Notes under the pieces: model-generated
What the model was told of the DNA's origin: nothing
Database searches by the model: none
What the model saw: only the letters and a program-made list of their open reading frames with translations
Part shown: positions 27,368-36,637 of the stretch, in pieces
Numbering within the stretch: the stretch's first letter is position 1
How the letters are laid out: each line of letters starts with the position of its first letter
Made by a program: the position numbers and the translations under genes
From: Bradyrhizobium sp. dw_411
Lineage (GTDB): Bacteria; Pseudomonadota; Alphaproteobacteria; Rhizobiales; Xanthobacteraceae
Reading direction: 5' to 3'
Length of the DNA: 64,000 nucleotides
NCBI RefSeq assembly: GCF_018449695.1
Contig: NZ_JAAVUY010000003.1
Location: 372,001-436,000, forward strand

Positions 27368-27991
27368 GACCGCGCCGCCGCGCATCGCCAGCCGCACGAG
27401 TTCCGACAGGCTGGCTGCCTGCATCTTGGTCATCACATTGGCCCGGTAAACCTCGATCGTGCGCGGGCTGATATCGTACTCTTTGGCAATCTGCTTATTG
27501 GAAAGACCGGCGATGAGGCCGTCCATCACCTGGCGTTCGCGAGGGCTGAGATTCGCTATCCGCGATTGTATTTCGAGTGTGGCCGCGTCGTTTTTGAAGC
27601 CTGGTTCTGCCCGACTCAGCGCCGTCTCGATCATTCCGATCAACCGGTCATCCTCGAATGGCTTTTCGAGGAAATCCATGGCGCCCAGCTTCATCGCCTC
27701 GACCGCGAGCGGAACATCGCCGTGTCCGGTCATGATCACCACGGGAAACGGGCTGCCGGCCGCCTTGAGGCGTTTCAGGAGTTCAATGCCGTCAATACCG
27801 GGCATGCGTACATCGGACACCACGCATCCGAAGTCGAGGGTGGAGAGCGCATCGAGAAAATTCAGTGCGGATTCGAACAGCGAAACCTGAAAATCGGCGG
27901 CACCAAGCAGAAAGTCGAGCGAATCGCGCATCGCCTCATCGTCGTCGATGACGTAAACCTTTCCCCTATATGCCACTGGCCAAACTCTCAT
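27359..27991 (-). CDS. fixJ: FixJ two-component response regulator
   Basis: 210 residues from ATG 27991. Receiver domain with DDD pocket, phospho-acceptor Asp in [10 protein letters not shown]-type MTGHGD and KPF; then a LuxR-type helix-turn-helix ([12 protein letters not shown]...[12 protein letters not shown]). Phosphorylated by FixL, it activates fixK. The start overlaps the fixL 3' end by 26 nt; a GTG at 27976 would give 205 residues, nearer the usual length and with Asp near 55. No clear ribosome site decides between them. Confidence 0.94.
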   Translation of the reverse strand: MRVWPVAYRGKVYVIDDDEAMRDSLDFLLGAADFQVSLFESALNFLDALSTLDFGCVVSDVRMPGIDGIELLKRLKAAGSPFPVVIMTGHGDVPLAVEAMKLGAMDFLEKPFEDDRLIGMIETALSRAEPGFKNDAATLEIQSRIANLSPRERQVMDGLIAGLSNKQIAKEYDISPRTIEVYRANVMTKMQAASLSELVRLAMRGGAVKD

Positions 27992-29501
27992 TTGATGCCG
28001 CAGGCAGCGTGAAGCGAAAGGTCGCACCGCCCGATTCGTTGCTTTCAGCCCACATCCGGCCGCCATGCGCCTCGACGATCGAACGGCTGATGGATAACCC
28101 TACACCCATTCCCGTTTCCTTGGTCGTAAAGAAGGTTTGGAACAGGTTGGATTTGACGTCATCAGGGAATCCGGAGCCGGTATCCGAAACCGTGACTTCG
28201 ATCATGTCGTCTGCCACTTTGGCATTCGACGCGGCGAGTTCTCGCCGTGGCGCCTGCGCCATCGCCTCCAGGGCATTGCGAAACAGGTTTACCAGTACCT
28301 GCTGAATCTGGACGCGATCTACCAGCACCAGATCGTGCTCTGGATTCAGGCTGAAAAGAAGCTTTACACCTTGCTCGCGGGCGCCGGCCAGTCCGAGTGC
28401 CCCGGCCTCTTCCATCAATTTAGAGAGGCTTTCAACGCGTTTCTCCGATTCTCCGCGTGAGACAAAGTCTCGCAGACGGCGAATAATCTGGCCTGCGCGA
28501 ATGGCCTGTTCGGCAGCGCGATCGAGGGCATTCTCGATTTTAGGCTTGTTGGGGTCAGAGCTGGCCGTCAGGAGGCGGCGCGAACCCTTCATGTAGTTGC
28601 TAATAGCAGCGAGAGGTTGATTGAGTTCGTGCGCTAGTGCAGATGCCATTTCTCCCATCGCGCTCAAACGCGAAACGTGCACGAGTTCCGACTGGAGTTC
28701 CTGAAGCCGGGTCTGGGTCTGCTGATGTTCAGTCAAATCGTGGACAAATCCGGTAAAATAAGGCTCGCCGCCGGATCGCATTTCACCGATCGACAGGTGC
28801 ATCGGGAAGGTAGTCCCATCCTTGCGTTGGCCGGTTACGATGCGCCCGATGCCGATGATATGCCGCTCGCCGGTGCGAAGATAACGAGCCAGATACCCGT
28901 CATGGTGAGAACGATCCGGATTAGGCATGAGGATGCTGACGTTCCGACCGATAGCCTCTTGTTCCGCGTATCCGAATTGCCGTTCAGCGGCGCTGCTGAA
29001 GAATTGTATAATGCCGCTTCCATCGATGACGATCATCGCATCGGGGATCGTCTCAAGTATCGAACGAAGGTGGCTTTCCCTCGTTCTAAGTGCCTCTTCG
29101 ATTTGCTTCTGGTCGTCGATATCGATCACGAGCCCGCTGAGGTGCCTGGCCACTCCTTCCTGGTCTCGCACGATGCTGCCACGTGCGCGAACCCATTTAT
29201 GCAGGTGCGATCGGCCGCCGACATGGTACTGCATGTCAAAACTGCAGCCGGTTTCGGCTGAACGCTTGATTGCCTGATCGGTTTGTTCGCGGTCTTGTGG
29301 TTCGAGCAGCGAGAGGAACAGCTCGTAGCTGAGGGGTAGCTCGTCCGGGACGCCAAACAGCTTCCTGGTCGTCTTGGACCAAAGCAACCTGTGCGTGGAA
29401 AGATCGAGATCCCATATCCCGATGCCGGCCCCTTCGATGCCCAACCGAAAACGCTCGTCTCGAACCGGATCGTCAGACGCTGGATGTGGGGTGGTGGTCA
29501 C
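27966..29501 (-). CDS. fixL: FixL oxygen-sensing heme PAS histidine kinase
   Basis: 511 residues. PAS-A (about 15-130) and heme PAS-B (about 140-255), with proximal His200 (DRSHHD) and the oxygen-responsive Arg220 (GIGRIV); phospho-acceptor His291 in ALAHELNQP; then an HATPase domain with N (FRNALEA) and G (SDTGSGF, GMGVGL) boxes. The numbering equals that of B. japonicum FixL. O2 bound to heme switches the kinase off. No transmembrane helices, so a soluble sensor. No FixK box upstream. Confidence 0.96.
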   Translation of the reverse strand: MTTTPHPASDDPVRDERFRLGIEGAGIGIWDLDLSTHRLLWSKTTRKLFGVPDELPLSYELFLSLLEPQDREQTDQAIKRSAETGCSFDMQYHVGGRSHLHKWVRARGSIVRDQEGVARHLSGLVIDIDDQKQIEEALRTRESHLRSILETIPDAMIVIDGSGIIQFFSSAAERQFGYAEQEAIGRNVSILMPNPDRSHHDGYLARYLRTGERHIIGIGRIVTGQRKDGTTFPMHLSIGEMRSGGEPYFTGFVHDLTEHQQTQTRLQELQSELVHVSRLSAMGEMASALAHELNQPLAAISNYMKGSRRLLTASSDPNKPKIENALDRAAEQAIRAGQIIRRLRDFVSRGESEKRVESLSKLMEEAGALGLAGAREQGVKLLFSLNPEHDLVLVDRVQIQQVLVNLFRNALEAMAQAPRRELAASNAKVADDMIEVTVSDTGSGFPDDVKSNLFQTFFTTKETGMGVGLSISRSIVEAHGGRMWAESNESGGATFRFTLPAASNESLASGI

Positions 29502-29722
29502 GTTTCTCCTGCGGTGCAGAGTAGCAGCACCCGCGAAGATACCAACGTGCCCGATAACAGGCTACCCCTTTCGCCGTCGTTTTCCGGTTAATGCTCGGGG
29601 GACATCGATCGCGCCGACCTTAATCACCCCGGCGAAAAGCAGCTTTGGAAAACCACAAGGGCCGCCCCGTATGCAAAGCAGTGCAAGGGCTATTTGGAAG
29701 CGTCCTGTGAATCACCGATTCC

Positions 29723-29736
29723 TTGATCTGTCTCAT
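29723..29736. promoter_or_regulatory. Degenerate FixK box upstream of USP copy 2
   Basis: TTGATCTGTCTCAT differs from the consensus at the last base. The predicted rightward transcript start (near 29771) leaves a 23-nt leader, which supports function. Nothing else was seen in the 292-bp gap 29502-29793. Confidence 0.5.
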
Positions 29737-29793
29737 TCTCCGTCCCAGGAACCGGCCTAAAGATCGGTCCGCACCCATCGTATTCGGGAGGAA

Positions 29794-30627
29794 ATGATGA
29801 CCTATGCGACGGTAATGGTCAGCCTGGCGCTTGATCAATCGAACGATGCCCGCCTGGAGATCGCTGGACAACTGGCGAAGCGGTTCGGCGCCTGTGCGAT
29901 CGGCATAGCCGCTGGAGAATTCAGTCCGCCGCTATATTTCACAACAGGCGAACAGGCCGAGCGGGTGATTGATCAGGGGCAGGCCGCGGTCAGGAATCGC
30001 CTCGCCGAGGTCGAAGCGCAGTTCCGCGCGGCGATGCAGAGCCATGCGGTGGTCGCGGAATGGCGGTGCGCCGAAGATTTCCCGACCAGATTTATCATCC
30101 AGCAGGCACGGGCAGCCGACATCATTGTCGTCGGCGAGAATGGGAACGACGGCCTCGCTAATCCCTTCATGCAAGCCAACCCAAGCGACCTTCTCATGCA
30201 GACAGGAAGACCGCTCCTCGTTGTCCCCGATGCCTGCGAATGGCTCGATTTGCGGAGTGTTTTGATCGCCTGGAAAGATACGCCCGAGTGCCGGCGAGCT
30301 ATCGCCGATGCGTTGCCGATCCTGCGCGAAGCCAAGGACGTGATTGTTGCCGAGATCGTTGAGGACGAGGCCGATAGATCGGCGGCATTGTCAGGGGTGG
30401 AAGATCTGGTGGCCTGGTTGTTGCGCCATGGCGTAGTTGGCTCCCAATGGGTGCCGGACGAATGCGGCAATGCCGCAGCGCAACTCGACAGGATCGCGTC
30501 GGAGGTTGGTGCGGGGGTGGTAGTCGCGGGCGCCTACGGTCATTCGCGATTTCGCGAGTGGGTTTTCGGAGGTGTGACAAAACGTCTCGTCAATCCTTCA
30601 ACGCGCTGTTCGTTGCTGTCGCGCTGA
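29794..30627 (+). CDS. Tandem universal stress protein (UspA family), copy 2
   Basis: 277 residues, two Usp domains. The final nucleotide-binding segment is GAYGHSR...GGVTK. GGAGG lies just upstream, and either of two adjacent ATGs (29794, 29797) can serve. Divergent from fixL. Together with the copies at 24244 and 37806 it makes three long Usp proteins in 14 kb. Confidence 0.92.
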   Translation: MMTYATVMVSLALDQSNDARLEIAGQLAKRFGACAIGIAAGEFSPPLYFTTGEQAERVIDQGQAAVRNRLAEVEAQFRAAMQSHAVVAEWRCAEDFPTRFIIQQARAADIIVVGENGNDGLANPFMQANPSDLLMQTGRPLLVVPDACEWLDLRSVLIAWKDTPECRRAIADALPILREAKDVIVAEIVEDEADRSAALSGVEDLVAWLLRHGVVGSQWVPDECGNAAAQLDRIASEVGAGVVVAGAYGHSRFREWVFGGVTKRLVNPSTRCSLLSR

Positions 30628-30638
30628 GATCGGCAGGC

Positions 30639-30652
30639 TTGACCTTGATCAA
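30639..30652. promoter_or_regulatory. FixK/FNR box upstream of the CBS protein gene
   Basis: TTGACCTTGATCAA, exact. Rightward transcript start near 30687, leader 34 nt. Confidence 0.75.
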
Positions 30653-30720
30653 ATCCGTATCTGTCGATGCGTGGTGCAATAAATTTTACGTTTTAACCTA
30701 TTAATCGAGCGGATTGCGCC

Positions 30721-31158
30721 TTGTACAGATTTCTCGAACAGATTGTCGCCGACTCCATGACGCGTAACGCCAAGACGGTGTCGCGCGGTCTCACGCTGCG
30801 GAAACTTGAAGAGCTATTCGAACGGGATGACTTCAACGCCTATCCGGTCGAGGAGGCCTCGCAGATCGTCGGGCTGGTCTCGAAGTTCGATTTTTTGGCT
30901 CGCTTCGTTTTTACTCCGGCTCACATGACGCCGCGTTATGAGGATTTAATGGGGCAAACCGTTGCCGACATCATGACGCCGGATTTCATCTATGTCCGGG
31001 GGGAGACCCGGTTGACGCGGGTGCTTCAGCTCATGGTCGATCATCGCATCAGAAGCATGCCGGTCATCGAAGGTGACCAACGGCTCCTGGGTATGATCTC
31101 GCGCGAAGACGTGATGAGGGCGCTGCGGCGCTGCACCGGCGATAAAAATATAAGCTAA
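30721..31158 (+). CDS. CBS-pair protein, TTG start
   Basis: 145 residues consisting of two CBS motifs (about 10-65 and 80-140, with NAYPVEE and RSMPVIEG cores). The TTG at 30721 gives the family-typical N-terminus (YRFLEQ); the next ATG (30757) would cut into the first CBS motif. No BON domain, unlike its neighbours. Resembles the stand-alone CBS protein Hrp1 type. Probably nucleotide sensing; the target is unknown. Confidence 0.85.
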   Translation: MYRFLEQIVADSMTRNAKTVSRGLTLRKLEELFERDDFNAYPVEEASQIVGLVSKFDFLARFVFTPAHMTPRYEDLMGQTVADIMTPDFIYVRGETRLTRVLQLMVDHRIRSMPVIEGDQRLLGMISREDVMRALRRCTGDKNIS

Positions 31159-31219
31159 AGCGCGTTCTCTGAGGCGGACTGCTGACGGTTAGTCGCCCTT
31201 CGAAAGGGAGCAGTACAAT

Positions 31220-31831
31220 TTGCCTGAATTTGTCCTTGCAGTCCTTCTTCTCGAGCTTACACCGGGACCGAATATGGCGTATTTGGCTACGCTCACGATC
31301 GATCGGGGGCGGGCTGCGGGTCTGCTGGCGACAGGCGGCGCTGCCGCGGGTCTCTCGGTTCACGCGATCGTCGCCGCGTTTGGACTGGGGGCGCTGATTG
31401 GTAGCTCTCCATTAATATATGAACTGCTTCGTTGGATTGGAGTTGGATATATTCTTTTCCTTGCGTGGGAGACTTGGCAAGTAGACGACAAAAGTCACGG
31501 GTATCAGGTCGGTACTGTGGCGGGCTCATTGTTTTGGCGCGGTTTCCTTTCGAATGTGTTCAATCCGAAATCGATCCTGTTCTTTGTTTCTGTGGTTCCC
31601 GGTTTTGTTCGCTACGGTTCAGATGATCCCGGTCTGCTTGTTCAGCTTGCGCGGCTAGGTGCAGTTTACGTGGCGATTGCGAGCACCATACACGCGAGCA
31701 TCGTGTTGCTCGCGGACCAAATTCGGCCGTGGCTAATGACGGCAGCCCGTCGAAGTCCAATTCGACGGCTGATGTCTTTTGCATTGCTGCTGGTTGCGGC
31801 ATGGCTCGCATGGACATCGCGCCTCGGGTAA
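31220..31831 (+). CDS. LysE/RhtB-family amino-acid exporter
   Basis: 203 residues, six predicted helices, with the N-terminal family signature TPGPNM. TTG 31220 is the likely start with AAGGGAG about 7 nt upstream. Substrate unknown; the family exports amino acids. No FixK box of its own; it may be read through from the CBS gene 61 nt upstream. Part of the sequence (around 31400-31460) is visibly more AT-rich than the neighbours. Confidence 0.85.
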   Translation: MPEFVLAVLLLELTPGPNMAYLATLTIDRGRAAGLLATGGAAAGLSVHAIVAAFGLGALIGSSPLIYELLRWIGVGYILFLAWETWQVDDKSHGYQVGTVAGSLFWRGFLSNVFNPKSILFFVSVVPGFVRYGSDDPGLLVQLARLGAVYVAIASTIHASIVLLADQIRPWLMTAARRSPIRRLMSFALLLVAAWLAWTSRLG

Positions 31832-31839
31832 GGCCTGGA

Positions 31840-32568
31840 TTAGCTTGCCTTTGCCAGATTATCGTCCTCCGGAGAGTTCAGATACATCCCCGACATCGTG
31901 TCGACCCAGCAGAGGTGGTCGTGGACCTTCTTCACGCCGGCGACGTTCTCCGCGCCAACGATGGACGCCTGCCGCGACCGCTCCTCGGTGATAACGCCGC
32001 TCAGGTGGACGATACCGTCTCGCACCGTGACGTTGAGGCCGATCGGGCACCAGTCGTTTTTCGCGAGGGTGTCGATGACACGGTTGCGAATATGGTCATC
32101 GTCGGCGGTTGGATCGGGAATATCGCGTGCCAGGCCTGCCACGGCCTGCAGCAAGTTGGAGCGCGATACGATGCCTACCAGCTTGTCGCCCCGCGTCACG
32201 GGAAGTCGTTTCACATTGTTCTTTTCCATGATCTCCACGATCTTCTCAAGATCCGTATCCTCGCTGACGGTGAGCGGTTCGGGCGTCATGATTTCGGCGA
32301 TCTTGCGGCCGTGCTCGTGAACGAAATCGGTCGCTTCTCTACCCGCGCCCAGAATGAATTTCATAAATCGGCCGCGCTGGCGCTGTGTGCCGATTTCGCT
32401 GCGGCGAAGGAAATCGCCTTCCGAGATAATGCCGACGAGGTGGCCAGCCGAATTGACGACGGGGAGACCGCTGATGTGCCGCTGCAACATGAGGTTCGCG
32501 GCTTCGACAACTGAAGTCTCGGGTGTCACCGTGATAACGGATCGGGTCATGATTTGATGTGCGCGCAT
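31840..32568 (-). CDS. CBS-pair plus BON-domain protein (copy 2)
   Basis: 242 residues, same domain order and length as the protein at 19523-20251 and alignable without gaps by eye. The second CBS core KRLPVTRG and the segment DPTADDDHIRNRV are shared. Starts at MRAHQIM (32568); the FixK box at 32635 gives a 32-nt leader. Convergent with the LysE gene. A local paralog pair rather than a recent duplicate, since substitutions are spread throughout. Confidence 0.9.
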   Translation of the reverse strand: MRAHQIMTRSVITVTPETSVVEAANLMLQRHISGLPVVNSAGHLVGIISEGDFLRRSEIGTQRQRGRFMKFILGAGREATDFVHEHGRKIAEIMTPEPLTVSEDTDLEKIVEIMEKNNVKRLPVTRGDKLVGIVSRSNLLQAVAGLARDIPDPTADDDHIRNRVIDTLAKNDWCPIGLNVTVRDGIVHLSGVITEERSRQASIVGAENVAGVKKVHDHLCWVDTMSGMYLNSPEDDNLAKAS

Positions 32569-32634
32569 GGCTGCCTCCACGACTGGGAATGAATGTCTAT
32601 GACAGGAAAGCTATCCCAATCCGCATGCCGCGAT

Positions 32635-32648
32635 TTGACTCAAGTCAA
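32635..32648. promoter_or_regulatory. FixK/FNR box upstream of CBS-BON copy 2
   Basis: TTGACTCAAGTCAA, exact. Leftward transcript start near 32600, leader 32 nt. Confidence 0.8.
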
Positions 32649-32667
32649 CTGTCCAGCGTGTTTCCGT

Positions 32668-32681
32668 TTGATGCAGCTCAA
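32668..32681. promoter_or_regulatory. FixK/FNR box upstream of the phasin-phaC genes
   Basis: TTGATGCAGCTCAA, exact. Rightward transcript start near 32716, leader 24 nt to ATG 32740. Its centre is 33 bp from that of the leftward box. Confidence 0.8.
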
Positions 32682-32739
32682 TGTGGGCTTTGGGACAATC
32701 TCGTATCGTTTTAAAAATAATGTAAAGCCGGAGGCTGCC

Positions 32740-33105
32740 ATGCTGGAATTCTACGAACCTGGTGCCGCGATTATTGAAGACTCCGTAGCCAAGACCGTTG
32801 CGCGCCTGACCAAGACGAACAAGAGCGCGCTGGATTTCATGATCAATGCACAGAAAGTCATGTTTGAAGAGATGATCTTCGCCAGCAACGAAATCTCCGA
32901 CCGCATCCGAACCGAAACCCAGCTGTTCAACGAATTTTCCTCGAAACTTGGCGGCGCTCATTCCGTCAAGGATTTGAAAACGATGTACGAAGAATGCGGC
33001 CAGCACCAGATCGATTTTATCCGCCGTGACTGTGAGCGCCTGTTCAAGCACGGCGAACGGATGATCGGAAACCTGTCGAGCCTGGTCAACCGGCAGCAAG
33101 ACTGA
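32740..33105 (+). CDS. Phasin-like PHB granule protein
   Basis: 121 residues, nearly all amphipathic helix with no signal peptide, as in phasins that coat PHB granules. ATG 32740 is chosen because the FixK box predicts transcription from about 32716; an earlier in-frame ATG (32593) lies before the box. PHA synthase follows 53 nt later, supporting the role. Sequence is diverged from classical PhaP, so the call rests partly on context. Confidence 0.72.
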   Translation: MLEFYEPGAAIIEDSVAKTVARLTKTNKSALDFMINAQKVMFEEMIFASNEISDRIRTETQLFNEFSSKLGGAHSVKDLKTMYEECGQHQIDFIRRDCERLFKHGERMIGNLSSLVNRQQD

Positions 33106-33158
33106 TCGGTATTTCATTCGAATTGTGGGGCCCGATCGCATTCCCTGAGGTGAGAGAT

Positions 33159-35039
33159 ATGGATTCTGCGCAGGCAATATCGGACTTGCCAATATCGGAT
33201 TTGCCTGGGTTTGACACGCCGAAATTGCCGTGTCGTGCCCATGCTGCAGACCACGATGAAGGTCGCAGCTCTTCGGTGGCGAAGCTTGGTGATGGTGCAG
33301 CCGTTTCTGTCAGCGGCGAGCGGCAAGCGGAGCCGTATCAGGCCGATCGCGCGTTTCACGCAATACTGGCTCGCTTTACCGGCGGCATATCGCCGATCGC
33401 GCTGTCGCTGGCTTACATCGACTGGGCCGCGCATTTGGCTGGAGCTCCGGAGCGACAAATGGAGCTGGGCCGGGATGCGTGGTCCGGTGCGAGGCAGTCC
33501 CTCGAAGCTGCACTCCACTTTTTCGCCCCCGAACACGGTTCCTGGTCCCTGATCAGGCCCCAGCCGCAGGATCGACGTTTTGTTGATCCGGAGTGGGAGC
33601 GCCCCCCGTTCAATTTGCTCGCGCAAGCGTTCCTGCTGAGTGAGCGATGGTGGCACAACGCCACCATGGATGTCCGCGGCGTTGCGCCACGAAACGAGGC
33701 AATCGTCGAGTTCTCGGTGCGGCAGGTGCTCGATATGCTGGCGCCGTCCAATTTCGCCGTTACCAATCCGGAAGTGTTGCACAAGACATTCCAGAGCGGT
33801 GGTGAGAATTTCGTACTCGGCTGGCAGAATTGGCTTAGCGACTGGATGCGCTTGGTGTCAGGCAAGCCTGGTGACGCGAAGGAGTTTGTCGTCGGCGAAA
33901 CCGTCGCGGCAACTAGCGGCAAGGTCGTGTTCCGCAACGAGCTCATCGAGCTGATCCAGTACTATCCGTCCACCGGCAAAGTGCATCCGGAACCGATCCT
34001 GGTCGTGCCGGCATGGATCATGAAATATTACATTCTCGACCTGTCGCCGCAAAACTCGCTGGTCAAGTTCCTCACCGATCAGGGCTTTACTGTTTTCATG
34101 ATCTCCTGGCGAAATCCGGGGGCAGGGGATCGCGATATCGCTTTTGACGATTATCGCAAACTCGGTGTCGAGGCCGCGGTTACGACCATTGGCGATATCA
34201 TGCCAGGCCGCGGAATTCATGCGCTCGGCTATTGCCTGGGCGGAACGTTGCTGTCGATCGCCGCGGCAACAATGGCGCGGGACGGGGACAGCAGGCTGAA
34301 ATCGATTACCTTGCTTGCGGCGCAGACGGATTTTACCGAGGCGGGCGAGCTGACATTGTTTATCAACGAGAGTCAGGTCGCCTTTCTCGAGGACATGATG
34401 TCGGAACGCGGTGTTCTCGAAACCACCCAGATGGCTGGAGCATTTCAGTTGCTGCGCTCGAATGACCTGATTTGGTCGAAGCTTACCCACGACTATCTGA
34501 TGGGGGAGCGGGCACCGCCCAGCGACCTGATGGCCTGGAATGCGGATGCAACACGTTTGCCATACCGGATGCATTCCGAATATTTGCGTAAGCTGTTCCT
34601 CCACAATGACCTGGCCGAGGGCCGCTATGTCGTGGAAGGAAAGCCGATCGTGCTGTCGGATCTTCGTGCACCCATGTTCGTCGTGGGAACCGTTCGCGAC
34701 CACGTCGCGCCCTGGAGATCGACTTACAAGATTCATTATCAGGTGGAAGCCGACGTTACCTATCTGTTGACCAGCGGCGGTCATAATGCGGGCATTGTGG
34801 CGCCGCCGGGCGCGCAGGGTCATTCCTATCAGGTCAAGACCAAGGCGGCACGAACCGCTTACGTCGGACCGGACGAATGGTTGAAGACAGCCCCAAAGGT
34901 TGAAGGTTCCTGGTGGCCGGAATGGACGAGATGGCTGACCGCCCTGTCTGGCGAGCCGTGCGAGCCGCCGCAAATGGGTGCCGGGCACCTCGACAGCCAG
35001 GTTTTGCCGGATGCGCCGGGCGACTATGTTCGTCAATAG
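33159..35039 (+). CDS. phaC: Class I polyhydroxyalkanoate synthase
   Basis: 626 residues. The lipase-like box GYCLGG contains the catalytic Cys; the Asp is in VRDHVAPW and the His in SGGHNAG. An N-terminal region of about 250 residues is also typical of class I. ATG 33159 has GAGGTGAGAG upstream. It polymerises 3-hydroxybutyryl-CoA into PHB, storing carbon and reducing power. Probably co-transcribed with the phasin from the FixK box at 32668. Confidence 0.95.
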   Translation: MDSAQAISDLPISDLPGFDTPKLPCRAHAADHDEGRSSSVAKLGDGAAVSVSGERQAEPYQADRAFHAILARFTGGISPIALSLAYIDWAAHLAGAPERQMELGRDAWSGARQSLEAALHFFAPEHGSWSLIRPQPQDRRFVDPEWERPPFNLLAQAFLLSERWWHNATMDVRGVAPRNEAIVEFSVRQVLDMLAPSNFAVTNPEVLHKTFQSGGENFVLGWQNWLSDWMRLVSGKPGDAKEFVVGETVAATSGKVVFRNELIELIQYYPSTGKVHPEPILVVPAWIMKYYILDLSPQNSLVKFLTDQGFTVFMISWRNPGAGDRDIAFDDYRKLGVEAAVTTIGDIMPGRGIHALGYCLGGTLLSIAAATMARDGDSRLKSITLLAAQTDFTEAGELTLFINESQVAFLEDMMSERGVLETTQMAGAFQLLRSNDLIWSKLTHDYLMGERAPPSDLMAWNADATRLPYRMHSEYLRKLFLHNDLAEGRYVVEGKPIVLSDLRAPMFVVGTVRDHVAPWRSTYKIHYQVEADVTYLLTSGGHNAGIVAPPGAQGHSYQVKTKAARTAYVGPDEWLKTAPKVEGSWWPEWTRWLTALSGEPCEPPQMGAGHLDSQVLPDAPGDYVRQ

Positions 35040-35068
35040 TGATCACCGCGGGCCTGCGCTCACCTGCT

Positions 35069-36625
35069 TCAGGTTGAAACCGCCTCATCGTGGGCGATCC
35101 GGATTTGGCTTCGTCTCAGGGTTTGCTCCGGCGTTCCGGAAGCATCCATGACGGCCCAATCGAGCGTGCCGATATCGTATTTTTCCTGAAGCCCGGCGAT
35201 CTCGGGCGTCGCATCGGATGCATCGCCCTTGCGGCGGCCGACGCGGCTCAGCCGGGTCGCAAGATCGGTCTGAAGAAACAGGCCGACAAACCCGACATTC
35301 AACCGGCGCGCGGCATCGCGGATCGCGGTACGCTCTGATTCCCGCGCAAATACCGCGTCGACCACGACGGAATGGCCTTGTGAAAGAATTCGCAGCGCCT
35401 GTTGCATGAGGAGATCGTAGATCCTCTGCGTCATCTCCGGCTGGTACGCTTCTTCGGGCAATGGGTCCGTTTCACGGACCCCGAATTGCTGTTTTCGCAG
35501 GACATCCGTGCGTAACACAATGGCTCCCGGCTGCGGCGGGATACCGGGCGCAAGGGCACGCGCCAGAACCGACTTTCCTGTTCCAGAGAGTCCTCCAACG
35601 GCGACGAGTGTGGGTGCAGCAGGGTCGATCAACCGCCGCGCCAGCTCGAAATAGGTTTGAGCCGACGACGCGACATCAGGCTTGCAGTCAGCATTACGGT
35701 CCAGGCGGGCCAACAGCACGTTGGCGCGGATCGCTGCGCGCAGCGACATAAACAGCGGCATCGCTGCGAGCGCATCGAGATTGTCGCTGGATGTCGTCTT
35801 CAGGTATCCGTTGAGGAGCGCGTTCGCGGCGGCACGCCGGTCATAGCGGATGAAATCCATGATCGGGAAAGCAAGATCGTACAGCACGTCAATGGACGCG
35901 ATCACCGGGTCGAACTCGATCGCATCGAACAGGACGGGCCTGCGTTCGATCAGCACGATGTTGCCCAGATGCAGGTCTCCGTGGCAGCGTCGCACATATC
36001 CCTGCCTGCCGCGTTGTTTCAGTAGTTCCTGGATCCGGGAAAACGATCTGACGGAGTTGTCCCTGAGGTTCGCGATGTCATTTGCGGGGAAACGGGCGGC
36101 ATCCCGGAATGCCTGATCGTTACCCTCGATGAAGGCGGGGATCGACGCGATCCAGGGTTCAACCGGCGCTGGCGATGCGATGGCGTGGGAAGCCGCGATT
36201 GCATCGGCAATGGCCTCCACGAGATCGCGGCCGGGCTCACCGGATTCAGCCAGATGATCGATGGTCTGACGCTCGTCGAAGCGGGCCATTTCAATCGCGA
36301 ATTCGACCGGTGTGCCATCGCCGTCGATGCTTAGCGATCCGGCACTACTTTGCGTAATCGGGACCACGCGACGGTAGATTTGTGGCGCGAACCGGCGGTT
36401 GACGTTGATCTCCTCTTCGCAGGCGGCTTTGCGCTTCTCCAACGTCGAATAATCCAGGTATGGAAACCGGATGGCGCGCTTGATCTTCAGCGCGCGGTCG
36501 CCTTCGAGAAAAACCGATGCCCCATGCGTATCGATCCGATCGACATGCGAATGTGTGGCCGGGTCTGTCAGAAAAGCAAAGACGCGCTCCTGCATGCTGG
36601 AAGCGGCTGACGATGAAGCTGTCAT
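35069..36625 (-). CDS. Aminoglycoside-phosphotransferase-like / AAA kinase fusion
   Basis: 518 residues. The N-terminal half carries the APH/kinase motif CHGDLHLGN (catalytic Asp). The C-terminal part (about 335-510) has Walker A GLSGTGKS and an adenylate-kinase-like ATPase fold. The same fusion is known as Rv2004c of the M. tuberculosis DosR regulon. Substrate unknown; unlikely to be an antibiotic-resistance gene. It starts 12 nt after the alcohol dehydrogenase gene ends, so it is in the FixK-driven operon from 37682. Confidence 0.85.
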   Translation of the reverse strand: MTASSSAASSMQERVFAFLTDPATHSHVDRIDTHGASVFLEGDRALKIKRAIRFPYLDYSTLEKRKAACEEEINVNRRFAPQIYRRVVPITQSSAGSLSIDGDGTPVEFAIEMARFDERQTIDHLAESGEPGRDLVEAIADAIAASHAIASPAPVEPWIASIPAFIEGNDQAFRDAARFPANDIANLRDNSVRSFSRIQELLKQRGRQGYVRRCHGDLHLGNIVLIERRPVLFDAIEFDPVIASIDVLYDLAFPIMDFIRYDRRAAANALLNGYLKTTSSDNLDALAAMPLFMSLRAAIRANVLLARLDRNADCKPDVASSAQTYFELARRLIDPAAPTLVAVGGLSGTGKSVLARALAPGIPPQPGAIVLRTDVLRKQQFGVRETDPLPEEAYQPEMTQRIYDLLMQQALRILSQGHSVVVDAVFARESERTAIRDAARRLNVGFVGLFLQTDLATRLSRVGRRKGDASDATPEIAGLQEKYDIGTLDWAVMDASGTPEQTLRRSQIRIAHDEAVST

Positions 36626-36637
36626 GCGGTGGCGGAC

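Noticed and set aside
33858..35036. 392-codon antisense frame over phaC
   Set aside because: Entirely opposite the catalytic core of phaC; no recognisable domain.
35069..36625. Aminoglycoside resistance gene
   Set aside because: The APH-like domain is fused to an AAA kinase and sits in an oxygen-regulated operon; this fusion is known as a dormancy-associated protein, not a resistance enzyme.
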